From positions 405 to 9,999 of the forward strand of contig DHJP01000105.1 of NCBI GenBank assembly GCA_002404395.1: 9,595 bases of DNA, read 5' to 3'. Position numbers and translations under genes: made by a program. Position 1 is the stretch's first letter. Every line of letters starts with the position of its first letter. The notes under the pieces are model-generated. The model ran no database searches and was not told the origin of the DNA. It saw only the letters and a program-made list of their open reading frames with translations. Source of the stretch: Clostridiales bacterium UBA4717 (lineage in GTDB: Bacteria; Bacillota; Clostridia; Oscillospirales; CAG-272). Below are positions 6,139-9,595 of this stretch, piece after piece.

Positions 6139-7587
6139 TTACTTTGAGAGCGCGTCGATACGATCACCGATGCCCTCGCTTATGCGATTGTAATATTCAA
6201 GTCCGTGGTTTGTGTTGACCGCACCCGAAGCGGCGCGGTAGGTCGCGTTTGCAAGTCCTCTGACTCCTCCCGAATACATATACGCAAAGTCGTATCTGAC
6301 CGACGATATTATCTTATCGAGCATATTTACGCTGTCGTTGTCGCGCAGAATGTAATTCATTGCGTGCTCAAGGTAAAGCTCATCGACGTATCCGTACATT
6401 GCGGCATTAGCGGATTCAAGCAAAACGCCGCTGCGGGTCAGGTCGGGTGTTTCGGAAAGCACGATCGAAACGGTCGCGCCGTTTCCGGGCAGCGAGAACG
6501 GATCCGAACCGTCAAGAGTCGGGCTCGGCAGTATCCCCCAATCGAATCCGAGTTCTGCAAGGTCATCGACAGCTGAAAGTTCGGTAAAGACAAACAGCGC
6601 TTTTTCGGATTTGAACAGCTCATCGGCGCGTCGCTCGGATATCGCAAAACTTTGTTTTGAACTGTACAAAAGCGCAGATACCGCGTCGGCAAGCTGCTGT
6701 GCCGTATCGTCAAAAGGCGAATATTCGGCGCGCCCGTCCGATTTTGAAAGGTAATTGCCGTGGGAGGCGAAGAAAAGTTTTTCGGCAAATCCGTCGGCGG
6801 TATCGGCGCTCACGGTTCCGTTCAAGCCGTTGTCCGCCGCGGCAAGCTTTGAAAGCTCGTTGAATTTTTCAAGCGTCCATGAGCCGTTCTTAACGTAGTC
6901 GTACAATGAGGCTTCGCCGAGCGTGGCGGCGAGATTTTTGTTGAACAGTATCGCAGAGAGCGAGGACGGGTCGGCATTAAGTGCACCTACGACTCCGGCG
7001 GGCTGCGTTGAGGGCGCGGTCTGCGCCGTGGATAAAGCGTCAAAATAGGGTGCGCCTGCCGTGTAAAACGGCAGGGTCTGCGGATTTTTTGCATACCCGG
7101 ACAAAGCATATCTCCAAAGCTGTCCCGGCGATATGCATAACAGATCGGCAAAGTAAAGCCCCGAGTTTTCGGCGGCACGCGCCTGATTAAACAGCTCGTT
7201 GTCGCTCAGACTGAGTCTGACGGCGGAGAAATTGAATTTTTCTTCAAGCAGATTGACGCGCGCATATTTTTCGCGGTTTATCACAGACTCCGCGTCATCC
7301 GGCAGAGCGCCGGAACCGTTCTTTACGGCGAATACCGCTTTACTGCCTCCGAAGTCGATCTCATCAAGTCTTGCGATTGCGTCATCCGATATCTCGCGCT
7401 TGCCTTTTTTCTGAATATCAGTGACCGTTTCCGCTGTTGATGAGTCAAGGGATTCGGAGATATCTGTGCTTTGAGAGATATCTGACGAGCCGCCGGAGTC
7501 AGAGCATGAGGCGAAAAACAAAGTCAGAGCGAGGATGATAAGCACGATCGTGCGGGTCAAAAAATATGTTTTTTTGAGTTTCGGCAT
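6139..7587 (-). CDS. Extracellular solute-binding lipoprotein (ABC importer SBP-like)
   Basis: 482 residues. A lipoprotein signal peptide ends LTLFFASC with lipid-modified C28, then a Ser/Asp/Thr-rich linker (about 29-55). The rest has the layout of clostridial family-1 type solute-binding proteins: REKYARVNLLEEKFNF near 105-120, a D-LLCISPGQ segment, SLYDYVKNGSWTLEKFNELSKLA near 230-252, KALFVFTELSAVDDL with FDWGILPSPTLD near 335-365, and MYGYVDELYLEHAMNYILRDN near the C-terminus. Such proteins usually deliver sugars or peptides to a membrane permease. No permease or ATPase gene is adjacent, so the ligand and partner transporter are unknown. The start has CGGAG six bases upstream and a near-perfect promoter lies ahead. 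It is probably the first gene of the cluster leading to hslO. Confidence 0.85.
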   Translation of the reverse strand: MPKLKKTYFLTRTIVLIILALTLFFASCSDSGGSSDISQSTDISESLDSSTAETVTDIQKKGKREISDDAIARLDEIDFGGSKAVFAVKNGSGALPDDAESVINREKYARVNLLEEKFNFSAVRLSLSDNELFNQARAAENSGLYFADLLCISPGQLWRYALSGYAKNPQTLPFYTAGAPYFDALSTAQTAPSTQPAGVVGALNADPSSLSAILFNKNLAATLGEASLYDYVKNGSWTLEKFNELSKLAAADNGLNGTVSADTADGFAEKLFFASHGNYLSKSDGRAEYSPFDDTAQQLADAVSALLYSSKQSFAISERRADELFKSEKALFVFTELSAVDDLAELGFDWGILPSPTLDGSDPFSLPGNGATVSIVLSETPDLTRSGVLLESANAAMYGYVDELYLEHAMNYILRDNDSVNMLDKIISSVRYDFAYMYSGGVRGLANATYRAASGAVNTNHGLEYYNRISEGIGDRIDALSK

Positions 7588-7640
7588 TTGCGGCTCCGAT
7601 AAAGAAGTAATATGCCTTAAGTATACAAAAGCACATTAGG

Positions 7641-7669
7641 ATTATACCGCAAAAATGTGTTTAAGTCAA
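7641..7669 (-). promoter_or_regulatory. Promoter of the solute-binding protein/hslO cluster
   Basis: On the minus strand, TTGACT (plus 7664-7669) and TATAAT (plus 7641-7646) have a 17-bp spacer, about 50 nt upstream of the ATG at 7587. There is one -35 mismatch. I found no equally good promoter further downstream in the cluster, so it may drive all four minus-strand genes. Confidence 0.85.
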
Positions 7670-7764
7670 CAGATTCCGGAATAAAAAACGCTCCGATGAA
7701 TAAAGGGGATACATATGGGGAAAATATCAGTATGAAAAAGAGCTATGCTCGGAAAGGAATCAAT

Positions 7765-7974
7765 ATGTTAGACAGAATAGCGTTAATACTTGTAATAATC
7801 GGTGCGCTCAATTGGGGCAGCATCGGACTGTTCAGCTTTGATATCGTAGCATGGATCTGCGGAGGACAGGCATCGGTGATAAGTCGGATTATCTATACCG
7901 TTGTGGGACTCTGCGGACTTTGGTGCATTTCGTTGCTGTTCCGTGAACGCGGAGAAATCACAGATAAAAACTGA
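7765..7974 (+). CDS. DUF378 small membrane protein
   Basis: 69 residues with two predicted membrane helices: about 5-27 (IALILVIIGALNWGSIGLF) and about 39-61 (IIYTVVGLCGLWCISLLF), followed by a short charged tail. The GALNWGSIGLF.FD segment followed by a loop and a second helix is the DUF378 (YuzA-like) signature. The function of the family is unknown. I chose ATG at 7765 because GGAAAGGA (7751-7758) lies six bases ahead and the family signature begins almost at once. Two further in-frame ATGs (7696, 7732) would add non-conserved residues; 7732 has a weaker GGGGAAAA upstream. I see no clear promoter for it in the 177-nt gap shared with the divergent solute-binding protein gene. Confidence 0.88.
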   Translation: MLDRIALILVIIGALNWGSIGLFSFDIVAWICGGQASVISRIIYTVVGLCGLWCISLLFRERGEITDKN

Positions 7975-7992
7975 AGCTGCAGTCATTAAGCA

Positions 7993-8016
7993 TGCGGCTC
8001 GGTGCGCCGCAATTTT
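7993..8016 (+). terminator. Short hairpin terminator after the DUF378 gene
   Basis: TGCGGC (7993-7998) pairs with GCCGCA (8006-8011) around a 7-nt loop, followed by ATTTTT. It lies 19 nt after the DUF378 stop. A second, larger hairpin follows. Confidence 0.6.
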
Positions 8017-8050
8017 TCGGAAATTAAACCGCATCGGAGCAAAAGACTGC

Positions 8051-8110
8051 GCGAAGCGGGTCGTAAAATGTCGTTTTGATTTTTTACGACCTGCTTCGCT
8101 TTTGTATTTG
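8051..8110 (+). terminator. Large hairpin terminator
   Basis: An 18-bp stem, 8051-8068 with 8082-8099 (one G-T pair), has a 13-nt loop and is followed by TTTTTGTATTT. With the smaller hairpin upstream it forms a tandem terminator that insulates the surface-protein gene. The 7975-8301 gene-free stretch therefore holds two terminators, an A/T-tract region (about 8189-8215) and the next promoter. Confidence 0.8.
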
Positions 8111-8216
8111 AGTTTGCCCGACATATATTTAATGAAGATTTTTGATACCTTGCAAGTTAAAAGTGCACAAAAACCATCGCAAAACACAATTTTTTTTAAC
8201 AAAAAAGGAAAAACTA

Positions 8217-8247
8217 TTGACAAAAGGTATACCTTGTGTGCTATAAT
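8217..8247 (+). promoter_or_regulatory. Surface-protein promoter with dyad in a 19-bp spacer
   Basis: A perfect TTGACA (8217-8222) and a perfect TATAAT (8242-8247) are 19 bp apart, longer than the optimal 17. The spacer contains the perfect 12-bp palindrome AAGGTATACCTT (8224-8235), starting two bases after the -35 box. A long spacer with a dyad next to the -35 is the geometry of MerR-family activated promoters. Upstream T- and A-tracts (8189-8215) resemble an UP element. No regulator gene is in the window. Confidence 0.75.
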
Positions 8248-8301
8248 ACAGATGTATCATTACGATATGTGATGAATCAAAAATGAAAGGAGTTTTTCAA
8301 C

Positions 8302-9486
8302 ATGAAAAACAAAGTTTTAGCACTTGTTCTCGTTCTTGCGATGATCCTGAGCGCAATGTCGATCATTGTAAGCGCTGAAGGCTATGACGCTCCCCTTCCG
8401 GGCGGTCGTGTACTCTTCGGCGTTGAAGAAATGATGTACCCCGGCGACGAGGGAACCAAGTTCCACGGCGCAATCGTTAAGCCTGACGTATGGAACCCCA
8501 TCGACGGCAAATACGAGACCTACACCGGCGTTAAGCTCGAAAAGACCACCTACAAGGGCGTTGACTGCGTAGCAGTAAGCCTTCAGGACGATGTAACCAC
8601 CGGTTACTTCGATTTCAGCTACTATCAGTGGAATGCAACCTATTATATGCCTTCTCTTGACGCTTCCAAGTATTCTTGGCTCACCATCAAGTATGCATAT
8701 AATGATGCAGGAAGCGACATGAGCTACTTCAAGTTCCATGCTTCCAAGGACGTTACTCCTCTCGGAGCTTCGGTTCTTAAGTCCGCTTATAAGACATGGG
8801 ATATCGTCAATGGTAAGGGCGAGTGGCAGACCACTACCGTTTACCTCGGCGACATGATTTTCGAAGACGGTACTCTTTGGGATGAAAACACTGTTCGTCA
8901 GTGGAGAATCCATATGTTTGAAGGCAACACCAACCCCGATGCAGTTTGCTACATAGCTGGTTTCGGATTCTTCGAGACCGAAGAGGCTGCAAAGGCTTGG
9001 GATTACAAGACCACCGGTGCAACCGATTCTTCTGCTGATGATGAAGCTGCAAAGGCAGCTGCAGAAGCTGCTGCAAAGGCAGAGGCTGAAGCTAAGGCTA
9101 AGGCAGAAGCAGAAGCAAAGGCAGCTGCAGAGGCTGCTGCAAAGGCAGAAGCAGAAGCTAAGGCTAAGGCAGAAGCTGCTGCAAAGGCAGAAGCAGAAGC
9201 AAAGGCAGCTGCAGAAGCTGCTGCAAAGGCAGACGCTACCGAAGCTGAAAAGAAAGCTGCTGAAGAAGCTGCAAAGGCTGCTGAAGATGCTAAGAAGGCT
9301 GCTGAAGCTGCAGAGGCTGCAAAGACCGCTGCTGACAACGCAGCTGCTGAAGCTACCGACGCTGCTAAGAATGCAGGCACTACCGGTTCGGCTGCTCAGA
9401 CCGGCGACTACACTGTAGTTGCTGTTATCGCAGCTGTTATCGCTCTCGGCGCGCTCGCAGTTTCCAAGAAGAAGTTCTCTCTCTGA
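8302..9486 (+). CDS. Secreted, anchored surface protein with Ala/Glu/Lys helical stalk
   Basis: 394 residues in four parts. Residues 1-25 are a signal peptide, cleavage likely after VSA. Residues about 26-235 form a beta-rich globular domain with many Tyr and Trp; its end, CYIAGFGFFETEEAAKAW, resembles carbohydrate-binding-like jelly-roll domains of clostridial surface proteins. Residues about 245-355 are almost only Ala, Glu and Lys, a long helix or coiled coil. Residues 365-394 are AQTGD, a hydrophobic helix and KKKFSL: a degenerate sortase-type or membrane anchor, since the expected Leu-Pro is absent. RBS AAAGGAG (8286-8292) is nine bases ahead. In the stalk I see only GCT and GCA for Ala, while neighbours use many GCG and GCC, and Lys is mainly AAG, suggesting selection for high expression. 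Ligand unknown; an abundant cell-surface binding or scaffold role is inferred. Confidence 0.85.
   Translation: MKNKVLALVLVLAMILSAMSIIVSAEGYDAPLPGGRVLFGVEEMMYPGDEGTKFHGAIVKPDVWNPIDGKYETYTGVKLEKTTYKGVDCVAVSLQDDVTTGYFDFSYYQWNATYYMPSLDASKYSWLTIKYAYNDAGSDMSYFKFHASKDVTPLGASVLKSAYKTWDIVNGKGEWQTTTVYLGDMIFEDGTLWDENTVRQWRIHMFEGNTNPDAVCYIAGFGFFETEEAAKAWDYKTTGATDSSADDEAAKAAAEAAAKAEAEAKAKAEAEAKAAAEAAAKAEAEAKAKAEAAAKAEAEAKAAAEAAAKADATEAEKKAAEEAAKAAEDAKKAAEAAEAAKTAADNAAAEATDAAKNAGTTGSAAQTGDYTVVAVIAAVIALGALAVSKKKFSL
9049..9234 (+). repeat. Imperfect repeats encoding the Ala/Glu/Lys stalk
   Basis: A near-identical block beginning GCAAAGGCAGCTGCAGA starts at 9049, 9115 and 9199, so successive units are 66 and 84 nt (22 and 28 residues); the third is followed by a diverged helix. 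Units encode AKAAAEAAAKAEAEAKAKAE with in-frame additions. The length probably varies between strains through recombination or slippage. Confidence 0.8.
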
Positions 9487-9517
9487 GCTTTGATCGGAAG
9501 CTTATAATATAAGTGAT

Positions 9518-9558
9518 AAGATCCGCCCCGAATTTCGGGGCGGATCTTTTGACTTTTT
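9518..9558 (+). terminator. Terminator of the surface-protein gene
   Basis: A 13-bp GC-rich stem, 9518-9530 with 9536-9548, has a 5-nt loop and is followed by TTGACTTTTT, 31 nt after the stop codon. It is a strong intrinsic terminator. I see nothing further in the last 37 nt of the window. Confidence 0.92.
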
Positions 9559-9595
9559 GAGAACAAATTGTCCGAATGTAGGTTTGTCAATGATG

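Noticed and set aside
9049..9234. CRISPR-like or satellite repeat
   Set aside because: Repeats are in frame, encode a helical stalk inside one ORF, and have no unique spacers of equal length.
9003..9380. Ala/Ser-rich minus-strand open frame opposite the stalk repeats
   Set aside because: Low-complexity reverse reading of the repetitive GCT/GCA/GAA/AAG codons; no signal, SD or domain.

Overview
The window looks like chromosomal DNA of a Gram-positive anaerobe of the class Clostridia, probably a gut Oscillospirales/Ruminococcaceae-like bacterium. The reasons are two lipobox lipoproteins, a wall/membrane-anchored surface protein with a TGD-hydrophobic-KKK tail, a Hsp33 and methyltransferase pair, a MinD next to a methylglyoxal-synthase gene, purine-rich Shine-Dalgarno (SD) sites and consensus sigma-A-type promoters. 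Nothing points to a phage, plasmid, transposase, tRNA, rRNA or CRISPR array. The lineage is inferred from gene content, not from a marker gene.

Layout. Positions 1-650 (minus) hold the N-terminal 216 codons of a plant-type cofactor-independent phosphoglycerate mutase. It has its own promoter and a leader of about 180 nt. Divergent from it, glyA (serine hydroxymethyltransferase) runs on the plus strand, followed by a separately promoted pair: a MinD-like ATPase and a methylglyoxal-synthase-fold protein that has lost its catalytic residues. A long hairpin at 3722-3768 separates these from a minus-strand cluster that reads, in transcription order, extracellular solute-binding lipoprotein, small lipoprotein, SAM methyltransferase, hslO (Hsp33). 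One strong promoter at 7641-7669 precedes the cluster. On the plus strand follow a small DUF378 membrane protein, two hairpin terminators, and a gene for an abundant-looking surface protein: signal peptide, beta-rich domain, Ala/Glu/Lys helical stalk and C-terminal anchor. Its promoter has a 19-bp spacer holding a perfect dyad. A strong terminator closes the window.

Most interesting points. (1) The MgsA-like protein keeps the phosphate-pocket residues but has Asp, Ala, Asp and Val in place of the four catalytic His/Asp positions, in an otherwise intact frame beside an orphan MinD. (2) Three minus-strand genes (gpmI, the small lipoprotein and hslO) carry the same 6-3-6 hairpin butted directly against the SD, with two compensatory base-pair changes between copies; two copies also share an upstream 11-mer. 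This looks like an undescribed translational control element or a small dispersed repeat. (3) The surface-protein promoter has MerR-type geometry.

The central-metabolism genes (gpmI, glyA) are ordinary housekeeping functions. The hslO cluster combines redox-stress chaperoning with envelope proteins and may be a single transcript, although the solute-binding protein has no permease genes nearby. All family assignments come from reading motifs by eye; no database search was run.
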